Shown: positions 19,129 to 28,318 of the stretch, one piece after another
How positions within the stretch are numbered: position 1 is the stretch's first letter
Layout: each line of letters starts with the position of its first letter
Source: Dokdonella sp.
GTDB lineage: Bacteria > Pseudomonadota > Gammaproteobacteria > Xanthomonadales > Rhodanobacteraceae
DNA: 64,000 bases
Assembly: GCF_019634845.1 (NCBI RefSeq)
Contig: NZ_JAHCAQ010000010.1
Span: 80,447 to 144,446, forward strand
Reading direction: 5' to 3'
The notes under the pieces: generated by a model
Databases searched by the model: none
What the model was told of the DNA's origin: nothing
What the model saw: the letters and a program-made list of their open reading frames with translations, nothing else
Made by a program: the position numbers and the translations under genes

Positions 19129-19907
19129 AGGAAGTCCTCGAAGTGCCGGTCGAGGCGCCGGAACAGCCCATAGCCGCCGAGGGCGACCAGCGCCGCGACC
19201 AGCAGCGCCACTGCGGTGGCGGCCCAGGACACGCTGCCATGGCCGAGCACGAGTGCGTGGAAGGCCTCGGCGTAATAGGTGAACGGGTTGAGCGACAGCC
19301 AAGGCTGGATCGCTGGCGGCAGGATCGTGCGGTCGTAGAACACCGGCGCGCAATACATCAGCAGCGGCAACACTTGTCCGAGCAACTGCACCAGGTCGCG
19401 CACGAAAACCTGCAGGGCCGCGAACGCGAAGGCAAAACCGAGCGCGAGCGCGAACAGCGGCAGGTAGAGCGCGAGTGCCGGCAGCAAGCCATCGAGCAGA
19501 CGGACATGATCGTCATGGAACGCGAGCACGATGACGATCGCGATGAAACCGGTCAGGTGCACGACAAAGCTCGCACACACGCGCGAGACGACGAGCATCG
19601 CGCGCGGCAGCGCCACCTTGCCGATGAGGGCGGCGTTGTCCTCGATGGCGCGGGTTGCGTTCAACACTGCATCGGCGAACGCCGTCCACGGCCACAGCGC
19701 CACCGCGAGGAAGGCGACATAACCGGGCGCGTCGGCACCGGGGATGCGCGCGTGGAACACCTTGACGAACACGAACGCGAAGATGGCCAGCTGCAACACC
19801 GGCTGGAAGATGGCCCAGAACATGCCGCCAAAGCTGCCCGTGTAGCGCGAACGCAGGTCGCGCAGCACCATCTGGCGCGCAAAGGAGAGCGATGTCGCGT
19901 TTTGCAT
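19125..19907 (-). CDS. wzm: polysaccharide ABC exporter permease
   Basis: A 260-residue ABC-2 type permease with about six membrane segments. It begins with RDLRSRYTGSFGGMFWAIFQPVLQLAIFAFVF, the typical first-helix region of Wzm/KpsM/TagG permeases. ENAALIGKVALPR-type sequence (EDNAALIGKVALPRAML) lies near residue 90. The C-terminal LNPFTYYAEAFHALVLG is also characteristic. The ATG at 19907 gives the family length. It is the first gene of the cassette wzm-wzt-methyltransferase-glycosyltransferase-glycosyltransferase. Confidence 0.88.
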   Translation of the reverse strand: MQNATSLSFARQMVLRDLRSRYTGSFGGMFWAIFQPVLQLAIFAFVFVKVFHARIPGADAPGYVAFLAVALWPWTAFADAVLNATRAIEDNAALIGKVALPRAMLVVSRVCASFVVHLTGFIAIVIVLAFHDDHVRLLDGLLPALALYLPLFALALGFAFAFAALQVFVRDLVQLLGQVLPLLMYCAPVFYDRTILPPAIQPWLSLNPFTYYAEAFHALVLGHGSVSWAATAVALLVAALVALGGYGLFRRLDRHFEDFL

Positions 19908-20262
19908 GGATCCGCAGCCCCGTGGCCCGACTGTGTCATGTCGGGGTCTTGCCATTGTGCGCGAGGCGCCGGTTCGATGCAGCCGCGCGCGGTCGAGCCG
20001 ACCTGCTGCCGCTGCCGACGGCGTCAAGGGTGACACCGCATCCCGGAAAGCCGGGAGGTCACTGGCGTCCTCGTCGGCTCGGGGACAGGCGTCGGCAACA
20101 AATTTCGCTGCGCGCCGACGCCGAGCAACGACTGCCGTACCCACATCGCGCGACATGACGCCCTGTGGGTCGGGCGCGCGCTGCGCGGCCGACCTGGGCG
20201 CCGGTGTGCTGTCCCTTGAGCGCAGTGGCGGCGCACCGCAGGCGCCGCCGCCCGGCATTGCC
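19908..20262. other. intergenic region upstream of the glycan cassette
   Basis: About 355 bases lie between the permease start and the stop of the isomerase gene, both read on the minus strand. It should contain the promoter of the glycan cassette. I see no clear sigma-70 boxes, no T-tract terminator and no coding frame with a recognisable product. Confidence 0.4.
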
Positions 20263-21078
20263 CTAGTTCGATGGCGCCGCCGCGCCACCAGGCGCATAGC
20301 GAGTCTGGAGCGACCGCACGAGGTCGGCATTGAGATCCAGAGGTTGCTCGGCCAATTCGCTTGAGTGCGCCCGCGAGGCCTTGTCGGTATAGGCCGTGGA
20401 CAGATCCTTGATGATCTGCGGCTTGGCCTGCTCGAAGGTCGGAACAACGTCGGACGAACGACTCAGCAGCTTGATGATGTGGTAACCGAAGGTGGTCTTG
20501 ACGACAGGCGAGATCTCGCCGGCCTGGCGCAATTTGACCACGCCCGCCACGAAGTCGGCGTCGTACACCTTCGGGTTGGCCGCGTCTTCGAGCTTGCCGT
20601 GGTTGCTGACCTTGCTCGGATCGTCGGAATATTGCTCGACCAGCGCCTCGAACGATCCGGGTTCGGCGCGTGCCTTCTGCTCGACCGTGCGCGCCAGCGC
20701 CTGCGCCTCGGCATCACTGCGCGAGGTCGTGTTGATGAGGATGTGCTCCACCACCGCCTGGCCACGCTGGATGTACTTGTCCTTGTGAGCAAGGAATTCC
20801 TCGCGTGCCAATTGCGACAGGTCGGGAACCTTGATATCGCGGTCGAACTGCTGGCGACGGGCCAGTGCCAAGACTTCGTCGGCGGCAAGCTCGGCTTGGC
20901 GGGCGATGAGCGGATCCTTGTCGAGACCGGCTGCGCGCGCCTCGGCAGCGAGCTGCTTGGTCATCAACAGGTTGTCGATCGCCTTCTCGATTCGCGTCGG
21001 ACTGGCGAAGAAGCCCGCGCGCTTCTCCGGCGGGATCTTGGCGGCAAAAGCGTCAACGTCTTCGAGCGTCACCGTCAC
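20263..21078 (-). CDS. parvulin-type peptidyl-prolyl cis-trans isomerase, N-terminus without signal
   Basis: The protein has 271 residues. A SurA/PpiD-like helical chaperone part (about 1-100) includes FASPTRIEKAIDNLLMTKQLAAEARAAGL. A parvulin domain follows (about 105-210), with VVEHILINT, FEALVEQYSDDPSK and a C-terminal FGYHIIKLLSR. Such proteins normally act in the periplasm behind a signal peptide, but the frame opens with GTG at 21078 directly in the chaperone domain. An in-frame TGA lies ten codons upstream, so no signal sequence can be added. Either the export signal is lost, the start is non-canonical, or there is a frameshift upstream. The neighbours are exported proteins. Confidence 0.75.
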   Translation of the reverse strand: MTVTLEDVDAFAAKIPPEKRAGFFASPTRIEKAIDNLLMTKQLAAEARAAGLDKDPLIARQAELAADEVLALARRQQFDRDIKVPDLSQLAREEFLAHKDKYIQRGQAVVEHILINTTSRSDAEAQALARTVEQKARAEPGSFEALVEQYSDDPSKVSNHGKLEDAANPKVYDADFVAGVVKLRQAGEISPVVKTTFGYHIIKLLSRSSDVVPTFEQAKPQIIKDLSTAYTDKASRAHSSELAEQPLDLNADLVRSLQTRYAPGGAAAPSN

Positions 21079-21238
21079 GCGTTGGTGCTCAGGTGCCAGG
21101 CAATATCAGCGTGGGCGGGATGAACCAGCGGCTGTGATCAAAGATTGCCAAGGCGCGAGGTTCAATGGTGGCGATTCAAACTCACGGTCATCTGGCGCGC
21201 GTTCGAGTTCCGGAAGAACGCGTTGGCGCACGCATTAG

Positions 21239-23137
21239 CTACCGCCGGCAACGCCTGGGAGACAACCCAAGCCGACTACTGTCACGCACCAGCATGATGT
21301 GGCACGCGCCGGTGGTGTCCGCCGCGAGACACCTGCTGCCGGATTGACGCGTCGTCGACGTGAACATGACGTTGAGGTAGTAGTCGGTGTTGGGCTTGAG
21401 GTAACAGAACCACTTTGAGGGCGGCGTCTGTCCTGTGGAATCGAATTGCCAGTTCAGAACGCCGCCGTCATCGGCCTGCACGTTGGTCGCGTAGCACGCA
21501 TTCGTCGAAGGATCCCCAGCAAAGTCGCCGCAGGTAGTGCTCAGCGAAACGGATACTGGATCGCTGCCACCATATGTCGACGACGCGAAATACCCTGCTG
21601 GCGGTGTCGGCCCAACCGCAGGCGTCTTGAAGTGAACACCGAAATAGCCGTTGCGCGGCATCAGGTAACCCGGCGCCGAACCGATGATGCCAGGCCAGGC
21701 AACAGGAGGCGGCGGTGTCGTCGGTGCGTTGTAACCCCAGATGTTCGCAAACTCGGTGAACGGCACTGCGGTTCGCGTACCCTGAGGCACTACACCGTAC
21801 TTGATGTCCGCCTGCGCCAATCGGACGCGCTGGGCAGTGTCTGGCTGACCAGCCAGACGCGGATCGCCTGCGGGGATCGTTCCTGAACAGGCTGCGGTGC
21901 CGGGGTCGCTGAGCGTAAGAACGGCCTGCCCGGTATCGACGGCCGATTGCTGGCCGAGCGAACACGTCATCTTGAAGGTGTAGGCACCCGCCGTGGCGGT
22001 GGTCGGGAGGGTCACGCTCTGCGACAAGGTACCGGTCGCCGGAATCGAGAACGGACCGGTCCAGCCAGCCCAGCCGCTGCTGATCGTGCCGGTTGCAGTC
22101 TGGATCGTGCCAGTACACGCCATATTGGCCAGCGCGGAATTGGTCGGCGCCGACACCGTGACCGTGGCGGGGTTCGGCGGATTGCCTGTGGTGGCGGCCG
22201 TCGGCGTCACCTGCAACGCGACTGAAATCGGCGTCGCGCTCGCGACGGTGACCACGGCTGGAGTCGCGCTCGAGACGGCCACGTTGTCGCCATTGATGCA
22301 GGTGAGCATCAACTTGAGGTTGTCGCCTGGGCTGAGTCCGGCCGGCACCACGATGCTGCGCGAGAACTGCGCGGCGTTGGGGTCGAACGCAGTGGTCCAA
22401 TTGGTCACCGTGAGCGGGGTCGGATCGGCGTTGCGCGTTGCGCTGCCCGTGCACGACACCGCATTGGTCATGGCAGGCCAGGTCACGGTGACGCCACCGC
22501 CGACGCTCTGCGTAGTGGGTACGGCGGTCAGCACCGGAGCGGGCGACGGCGCCGCTGCGGGGATGTGCGGTGCAGAACCCGTCTTGTAGCCACTCGCGTT
22601 GCTGCAGATGACGCCAAAGCTGTAAGTGCCGCCCTGCATCGGGGTCACGGGCTCGTGATGTGCACCGGCCGGCGAATTGATTGCCGAGCCGACGACCCAG
22701 CCCGTGATCGTCGCGCTGGTGACGTTGCTGCTGGCGGTCCGCACACAGACCGATGCGTCCGCGGAGACCGACCAGTTGACGTAGAACGGCTGGTTGATCT
22801 GCGGCGTGAACGCCGTCACGGTCCCCGCGGCATCCTGCGAGATCACGATATTGGTCAGCTGGAAGTCGGCGGAGCTGCCGCCGATCGGCTGGCAAGCGTG
22901 CGAGCCGGCGGGTTCCTCGGTCAACGTGACGCCATCCATGACCAAGGCGGTGCTGCCGGCGGGATCCAGATGCACGCCAGCGGCATCATTGGAACTGGCA
23001 ACGCAAGTCACGGGAGCAGCGCCGCTCATCGTGTTGAGGCGCACTGTGGTGGTGGCAGCGGATGCGGCAGACGCGGCGCAGGCCGCGCCAGCGACAACAG
23101 CCAAGAGAGCGAGCCTGCGCGAGGCAAACTGGGTCAT
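21239..23137 (-). CDS. large exported protein with Ig-like domains, function unknown
   Basis: A 632-residue protein with a clear signal peptide (residues about 1-28, SAASA-AT). Two or three beta-sandwich-like segments follow: about 200-300 (VGGGVTVTWPAMTNAVSCTGSA...) and about 305-415 (TTGNPPNPATVTVSAPTN...). Each has paired cysteines, suggesting disulfide-stabilised Ig-like domains. The C-terminal about 200 residues, rich in Tyr, Gly and Pro with WPGIIGSAPGYLMPRNGYFG, form a distinct domain. I do not recognise a family with known function. A perfect TATAAT lies 35 bases upstream. A surface or secreted adhesin-like role is only a guess. Confidence 0.7.
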   Translation of the reverse strand: MTQFASRRLALLAVVAGAACAASAASAATTTVRLNTMSGAAPVTCVASSNDAAGVHLDPAGSTALVMDGVTLTEEPAGSHACQPIGGSSADFQLTNIVISQDAAGTVTAFTPQINQPFYVNWSVSADASVCVRTASSNVTSATITGWVVGSAINSPAGAHHEPVTPMQGGTYSFGVICSNASGYKTGSAPHIPAAAPSPAPVLTAVPTTQSVGGGVTVTWPAMTNAVSCTGSATRNADPTPLTVTNWTTAFDPNAAQFSRSIVVPAGLSPGDNLKLMLTCINGDNVAVSSATPAVVTVASATPISVALQVTPTAATTGNPPNPATVTVSAPTNSALANMACTGTIQTATGTISSGWAGWTGPFSIPATGTLSQSVTLPTTATAGAYTFKMTCSLGQQSAVDTGQAVLTLSDPGTAACSGTIPAGDPRLAGQPDTAQRVRLAQADIKYGVVPQGTRTAVPFTEFANIWGYNAPTTPPPPVAWPGIIGSAPGYLMPRNGYFGVHFKTPAVGPTPPAGYFASSTYGGSDPVSVSLSTTCGDFAGDPSTNACYATNVQADDGGVLNWQFDSTGQTPPSKWFCYLKPNTDYYLNVMFTSTTRQSGSRCLAADTTGACHIMLVRDSSRLGLSPRRCRR

Positions 23138-23171
23138 GACGGCCTCGTGGTGAGGTGGTGGGAGCGCGCGG

Positions 23172-23199
23172 ATTATACAGAAGCGCCTGTGAAGCGAAC
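23172..23199 (-). promoter_or_regulatory. sigma-70-like promoter of the Ig-like exported protein gene
   Basis: On the minus strand a perfect TATAAT occupies 23177-23172, about 35 bases before the ATG. The -35 region is weak (GTTCGC about 16 bases further upstream). The predicted leader is short and includes the GAGG ribosome-binding site just before the start. Confidence 0.5.
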
Positions 23200-23767
23200 G
23201 TGGCGTTGCACTGAATATTCAGCAACGCGGTTTTAACGAAATCACATCGTGCCGCCGTGCAGATCCGCATGTGTGGCGTCGCGTCAGGGTTCGAACGGAC
23301 GAACTGGGGGCGCGATGATTTCTCCTTTCACGCGCCGAAGCCGGGCGGAGGCCCATCGTCAACACTGGGCCTGAGGTGCAAACCGTGCGAACGCGCAACG
23401 TGCGTCGCCATCGGATGAAATTGCAGGACCGTGCAAGCAGCGGCGCGTGACGCGGTCGTTCCGGATATTGGCGCATGGCCAAGCAGCCAATGCGGCGACG
23501 CGCTCAGGTTCAAGTCCGCCGGCGGAACAGACGCAATCATCGCGGCCGGCTCGTCCACGCGGTTGGACGCGCAAGGCGCGCCTTGCCCCAATCGACGCGC
23601 GGGGCAATCTCTACGCGAATTCATCACGTCACCAGTGGCTGCACGGAAGCCCCAGCCGGTCACGGGCTCCATGCGCGCCGCTCGCAGACGTCATTCATTG
23701 CCTGCTGCATCCGTGCCGGGGCTGCCAGATATCGAGGACTGTCGACGGCGCATCGCGCATCTGGCCC
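23200..23767. other. intergenic region between two exported-protein genes
   Basis: Most of the roughly 700 bases between the two exported-protein genes has no credible gene; the open frames are not protein-like. I see no tRNA or repeat. The right end carries the terminator of the upstream gene, and the left end carries the promoter of the downstream gene. Confidence 0.45.
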
Positions 23768-23779
23768 GACCAGAAAAAG

Positions 23780-23805
23780 AAAAGGGGGGCTTGCGCCCCC
23801 CTTTT
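23780..23805 (-). terminator. rho-independent terminator
   Basis: A perfect 11-base stem (AAAAGGGGGGC pairing with GCCCCCCTTTT) with a 4-base loop lies 31 bases past the stop of the 506-residue exported protein. On the minus strand it is followed by a T-rich run (TTTTCTTTTT). It is the clearest terminator in the window. Confidence 0.9.
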
Positions 23806-23835
23806 CCCTCACAACCACAACAACTGGCAAACCTA

Positions 23836-25356
23836 TCAGGAGCAAGCCTGAATCGGCTGACCAGCAGTGTTGACGTCGTTGCAGGTACGGTGTGCACGAT
23901 GACGCCACACACCGTTGTAGTTGGCCGAAGCCGAACCACGCTGAGCCACGGCGGCCCAGAAGCCCGTTGCCGGCAAGCCGTAGAACCGGGTGGCGTTGCC
24001 GCTGTTCGGATTGATACCGCGCGGCAGGATGTGACCGCCATCGCCCGACGCGAGGTCGAGACCAGCCCAGCCGCCCGTATCGCCGAACGGATTGACCGTA
24101 CGATACAGCTTGGAGCCGAACACCGTCGACTCACCCGGAGGCGAGGTCTTGGTGAACGAGATCACGTTGACTTCGTACGGCAGGAACGGCGACTGCGCGA
24201 AGCACGAAGCATCCGGCGGCGACGGGCAGCGCGGGATGATCGTGTCGGTGCTGCCTTCTTCGTGATCGTAGGTGCTCAGCGTGATCGCGATGCGCGACTG
24301 GCTCGCATCGGTGGCGCCGAACTTCTCGGCGAACGGCGGCAGCACATGGCCCGGATACAGGGCATTGTCGACGTAGAAGCGCTTGGTCGGGAACGTGACG
24401 ACCCAGTCACTCTGACCGCCGATCGCGGCATTGATCATGTACTCGTTGTACACGGTGTCGGCCATGAAGATCGCGCTGACGGCGTCTTCACCGGCGGCGT
24501 AGTCAGACATGATCAACGCACCGTTGTCGCCAAACACGTAGGAACGTGCAATACCGGCCAACGCAGGACTCGCGCCCATCGGATTGGTACGTGCATCCTG
24601 CAGCGTCGGGAACAGCGACGACGGACCGGTGTAGTTGACGAGATACGAGAAGCCTTCGATCGCGTCGGCGTTGTAGCTGAACGCCGTACCGTTCGCCACG
24701 TTGGCGATCCAGGCGCCGCCGAACAGACCGCTCGTGGGTGGCAGCAGCTGACCAGGGATGACGACATCGTCGCCAACCGGCGCCGCACAGGTCGGCACGC
24801 CACCGTCCGGGTTGCCGTTCTGCTTGTGGGTGATCGCCCTGCCAAGCGAGGTGGCCGGGTCGATATCACCCATGAGGATCATCTCGAGGTAACCCTCGCG
24901 CGTACGATCCTTGGTCTTCGGGCCGGAGTCCTTCGGAATCGGGCCGCTGGCGCCGATACCCGAACCATCGAAACCACCCGTGCTGAAGCTCCACGGCAGG
25001 CTCGGCAGGTAGTCGATGCAGCTCTCGTCGATCGTGTTGATCGCGGCGCCATTGGAGCCGTCGTCGCTGATCCACGCAGTCCACACGTCGGCGGCGGACA
25101 GGTACAGGTTGAAGTCGAGCACTTCGCGGCTGTTGTAGCCTTCGAGGAAGCGGACCTTGACCGCCTTGCCGTATTCGGTATCCGTATTGACGACGGAGAT
25201 CAGCGTGTCCTGACCCTTGTTGACCGTGTAGTACGGATAGAGCAGAACCTGACCCAGGCCATCGGGATTGAGATCGACGGCGTTGGCCAGGCCCGCGAAG
25301 CCGGCGATACCGGCGATGCCGGCGACGACGGCAGTCGTCAAGCTGTTTCTTTTCAT
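23836..25356 (-). CDS. conserved exported protein of unknown function
   Basis: A 506-residue protein with a signal peptide ending LANA-VD (about residue 26). The mature N-terminus reads GQVLLYPYYTVNKGQDTLISVVNTDTEYGKAVKVRFLEGYNSREVLDFNLYL, a pattern I associate with a family of uncharacterised gammaproteobacterial surface or exported proteins. There are six cysteines, several in short paired segments. There are no membrane segments after the signal. A good AGGAG lies seven bases before the ATG and a strong terminator follows, so it is probably a single-gene transcript. Its position just downstream of the type II secretion operon makes it a possible substrate, but that is inference. Confidence 0.75.
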   Translation of the reverse strand: MKRNSLTTAVVAGIAGIAGFAGLANAVDLNPDGLGQVLLYPYYTVNKGQDTLISVVNTDTEYGKAVKVRFLEGYNSREVLDFNLYLSAADVWTAWISDDGSNGAAINTIDESCIDYLPSLPWSFSTGGFDGSGIGASGPIPKDSGPKTKDRTREGYLEMILMGDIDPATSLGRAITHKQNGNPDGGVPTCAAPVGDDVVIPGQLLPPTSGLFGGAWIANVANGTAFSYNADAIEGFSYLVNYTGPSSLFPTLQDARTNPMGASPALAGIARSYVFGDNGALIMSDYAAGEDAVSAIFMADTVYNEYMINAAIGGQSDWVVTFPTKRFYVDNALYPGHVLPPFAEKFGATDASQSRIAITLSTYDHEEGSTDTIIPRCPSPPDASCFAQSPFLPYEVNVISFTKTSPPGESTVFGSKLYRTVNPFGDTGGWAGLDLASGDGGHILPRGINPNSGNATRFYGLPATGFWAAVAQRGSASANYNGVWRHRAHRTCNDVNTAGQPIQACS

Positions 25357-25522
25357 CGCAACACTCCTAAATTTTTAACCACAGGGCTTTTTGCTTTACC
25401 GCCAACCCACGCCAAGCGCGCAACGCACGCCTCACATGAAGGTCAGGCTTCGGCTCGGGCATGTTAAGCGAAAGGAAAGATCCATGCAATCCCTGCCCAA
25501 CACGCACAAAAATCCAACCAAG

Positions 25523-25939
25523 TCAATCATTTGGCAAATAGTACCACTGCCCATCTAGGCGCAGCCAGGTTTCGCTCTGCCTGCTCGTGACGTCGGTGCG
25601 GCGCTCGGACTTGCCTGGGACCGGCATCGAGTAGGTAACCGTCACCTGAACGTCGCAACGATCGCCATCGCAGCTCTTGCCCTGGAATTCGGCGGACTTC
25701 CAGATGACAGGGCGATTGTTCATCGCCGTCGCATATGCCTCCCGCGTCTGCGTGGCGCGATAACCGGGCGTGAGGTAGTCGTAGGCCTTCTCGGCCTCGT
25801 GCGCAATGAGGTAGTTCCAGCGCTCGACGCTGCGCTTGTCGATGATGTCCGGGTTGCTCTTGTCGACACAGCCGGCGACGAGCGTGACGCCTGCAGCCAG
25901 CACGAGCGCTGCGCAAGTCCTGATGAGATCATTGGTCAC
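25523..25939 (-). CDS. small NTF2-like lipoprotein coupled to the secretin gene
   Basis: A 138-residue lipoprotein with signal and lipobox (LVAGC, Cys24). The mature part (SVERWNYLIAHEAEKAYDYLTPGYR..., then beta strands ending SETWLRLDGQWYYLPND) resembles compact NTF2/cystatin-like folds. It has an internal Cys pair in KSCDGDRCD. The GTG start overlaps the end of gspD by 11 nt and is preceded by AGGA, so it is translated with the secretin. Small lipoproteins encoded with secretins can act as pilotins or secreton accessories, but this one does not look like a known pilotin. A role in secretin assembly is a hypothesis. Confidence 0.72.
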   Translation of the reverse strand: MTNDLIRTCAALVLAAGVTLVAGCVDKSNPDIIDKRSVERWNYLIAHEAEKAYDYLTPGYRATQTREAYATAMNNRPVIWKSAEFQGKSCDGDRCDVQVTVTYSMPVPGKSERRTDVTSRQSETWLRLDGQWYYLPND

Positions 25940-28304
25940 TGGTGGGTTCCTGCTTGATCGTGGTGGATTCGTGCAGCGGATGTGTCTGCACCTGACCTGC
26001 GGGTTGCGTCGACTCCGCCGCCGGTGTGGCGGCCCGTGCGCGCAGCGGACGCAGTGATTCGAATTGCTTGATGTAGTCGGCCGTGACCTGGCGTGCCTCG
26101 TCGCTGTTGTTGATCACGCGCGGCGTGATGAGCACGATGAGCTCGGTGCGGTCGCTGCTGTTCTTGGTCGAGCCGAACAGGTTGCGCAACACCGGCACCT
26201 TGCCCAGCACGGGCACGCTGCTGTTGCTGTCCTGCTTGATTTCCTTGATGAGGCCACCGAGCAGCAGCGTCTGTCCACTCTGCACCGCAACCGAGGTCTG
26301 GATCTGTCGCTGTGCAATCGGCGGATTACCACTGCTCGTGGCAGCCGCGCCGGGCGTGCTGACCTCCTGCTGGATGTCGAGGTAGACGAGTCCGCCGGGA
26401 TTGACGCGCGGCATCACGTTGAGCGTGACACCGGTGCTCAGATACTGCACCGAGCCAGTCATGCCGCCATAGTAATTGTTCGACGTGCTGGTGCCCGTGC
26501 CACTGTTGACGCCACTGATGGCGCCCAGCCCATTGTAGTAGGTCTGCACGACTGGAATCTGATCGCCCACCGTGAGCGAGGCTTCCTGGTTGTTGTTGAC
26601 CACGAGCGATGGCGCCGACAAGGTCTTGGCGACACCATCGGACTCCAGCGCACTGATCGCGACCTGGAACTTGCTGTTGAGGAACGAGTAGAAGAAGCTG
26701 GCCGAGGTTGGTCCCGGACCCTTCGCGCCCGCCGTGCTGCCGCGACGATGGTACTGATTGGGGTACTGATACTCACTGCGGTCGCTGTCGTACACGCCCG
26801 GTGCCGTCATCAGGTTGCCGAGCCACCATTGCACGCCGTACTGGAGATCCCCGTGCAGCGTCACCTCGAGGATGCGTGCCTCGATCTGGACCTGCAGCGG
26901 CGGCGTATCCAGGCGCCGGATCGCGGCCTGCATCTGCTCCCACTCGAAGGGCTGCGCCATCACCATGATCTGGTTGTTTTCCTCGATGGCCGAGATGCGG
27001 ATATCCGACTCGCGCTTGCCGCTGCCGGTGGCGGCTGGTGCACCGGCAGTCGCGCCTGCCGCCGGCGCCGCCGGCGCGACCTTTTCCTGATTGGATTGCG
27101 GCCGCAGCGAGCTGCCGTAACTCATGCCACCGCCGATGCCACCGCCCGCTCCACCGCGACTGTTGAGCGAGGTCGAGCGCAGGCCCGGTCCCACGCGACC
27201 CGACGTGCTGCTGCGATGCGTGCCGCCGCTGGTGCCCAGGAAGATCTGGCTCAGATAGTCGGCCAGGTCCGGCGCCTTGAGGTTCTTGACGTTGTAGACG
27301 TACAGCTGCACCGCGTTCTCGGCGCTGCCACGATCGAGTCGGTACAACCACTCCTCGGCCTGCTTGAGGTACTCCGGCTGCGGAGTGATGACGATCATCG
27401 AGTTGGTTTCCTCGATGGGCATGAAGCGGAACATGCCGGCCAGCGGCGACTCGCCCTCGGTACCGAACAGCTTCTGCAGGTCGGGCATGAGCTTGGTCAC
27501 GTCGACGTGCTGCATGTTGTAGACACCGATCGACATGCCGCGCAGCCAGTCGACGTCGAAGGTGTCGATCGTGCGCTGATAGTTCTCCAGCTCCGATGGC
27601 GTGCCGGCCAGCACCAGCAGGCTGCGGTTGGGATCGATCTGCACGAATGCGTCGGCCTTGGCGTAGGGCTTGAGCAGCTTGGCCATCTCGACCGGCGAGA
27701 TGTAGCGCAGCGGAAAGATGCGCAGGCCGTAGCCGGGCTGCTGGCTGGAGCCGAGCTGCGGCGTCAGCTTGCCGGGAATGGCATCGCGCGCAGCCAGCAC
27801 GGTGTAGCGGTTGCCCTCGCGCACGAGCGCATTGCCAGTCCACGACAGGAGCATCTCCAGCACCGGCATCGCGTCCTCGCGGCGGATCGGCCGCGAGGTC
27901 GAATAGGTGACGTTGCCACCCACGTTCGGCGCAATCGTGTAGTTCTCCTGCAGCATGTCGCCGAGGATCGCCTTGACGACGGCCTGGATCGGCTGGTTCT
28001 CGAAATTGAACGTGACCTGGCCTTCGCCGCCGCTTGCGCGCGGCACCGGCTGGGTCTTGAAGAACTTGCCGGTACCGAGCTCGATCTCGGGCTTGGGTGG
28101 CGGCCGGTCCGCCTTCGCCTCGGGACTGATCGCAATGCCCTGCACCGTCTCGTCACTGACGGGTGCCGGCGTTGTTTCCAGGATGGTGTCGGCGGTCAGC
28201 ACGTCGGCATGGCTCGTGTCGGCGCGGGTGGCAGCCGGCGGCGTGCATCCGGCCAGCAGCACAAGGCCGAGGCTGAGCAGCAGGACTGAGAGTCTGGATC
28301 GCAC
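25929..28304 (-). CDS. gspD: type II secretion secretin GspD/XpsD
   Basis: GspD forms the outer-membrane channel of the type II secreton. The protein is about 791 residues and itself starts as a lipoprotein (lipobox LLAGC). The N-domains carry FNFENQPIQAVVKAILGDML (N0) and repeated N1-N3 segments (FVQIDPNRSLLVLAGT; PIEETNSMIVITPQPEYL). A Gly/Ser-rich insert at about 375-430 follows. The secretin core has ILEVTLHGDLQYGVQWWLG, SAPSLVVNNNQEASLTVGDQIPVV and VQSGQTLLLGGLIKEIK, ending with TELIVLITPRVI. I prefer the GTG at 28304, which has GGGAG eight bases upstream, over the GTG at 28322. It is the last core gene of the xps-order operon. Confidence 0.94.
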   Translation of the reverse strand: MRSRLSVLLLSLGLVLLAGCTPPAATRADTSHADVLTADTILETTPAPVSDETVQGIAISPEAKADRPPPKPEIELGTGKFFKTQPVPRASGGEGQVTFNFENQPIQAVVKAILGDMLQENYTIAPNVGGNVTYSTSRPIRREDAMPVLEMLLSWTGNALVREGNRYTVLAARDAIPGKLTPQLGSSQQPGYGLRIFPLRYISPVEMAKLLKPYAKADAFVQIDPNRSLLVLAGTPSELENYQRTIDTFDVDWLRGMSIGVYNMQHVDVTKLMPDLQKLFGTEGESPLAGMFRFMPIEETNSMIVITPQPEYLKQAEEWLYRLDRGSAENAVQLYVYNVKNLKAPDLADYLSQIFLGTSGGTHRSSTSGRVGPGLRSTSLNSRGGAGGGIGGGMSYGSSLRPQSNQEKVAPAAPAAGATAGAPAATGSGKRESDIRISAIEENNQIMVMAQPFEWEQMQAAIRRLDTPPLQVQIEARILEVTLHGDLQYGVQWWLGNLMTAPGVYDSDRSEYQYPNQYHRRGSTAGAKGPGPTSASFFYSFLNSKFQVAISALESDGVAKTLSAPSLVVNNNQEASLTVGDQIPVVQTYYNGLGAISGVNSGTGTSTSNNYYGGMTGSVQYLSTGVTLNVMPRVNPGGLVYLDIQQEVSTPGAAATSSGNPPIAQRQIQTSVAVQSGQTLLLGGLIKEIKQDSNSSVPVLGKVPVLRNLFGSTKNSSDRTELIVLITPRVINNSDEARQVTADYIKQFESLRPLRARAATPAAESTQPAGQVQTHPLHESTTIKQEPTSDQ

Positions 28305-28318
28305 TTGATGGGCTCCCT

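Noticed and set aside
23431-25467. 678-codon plus-strand frame opposite the 506-residue exported protein
   Set aside because: The minus-strand frame has a signal peptide, ribosome site and terminator; the plus frame is a shadow.
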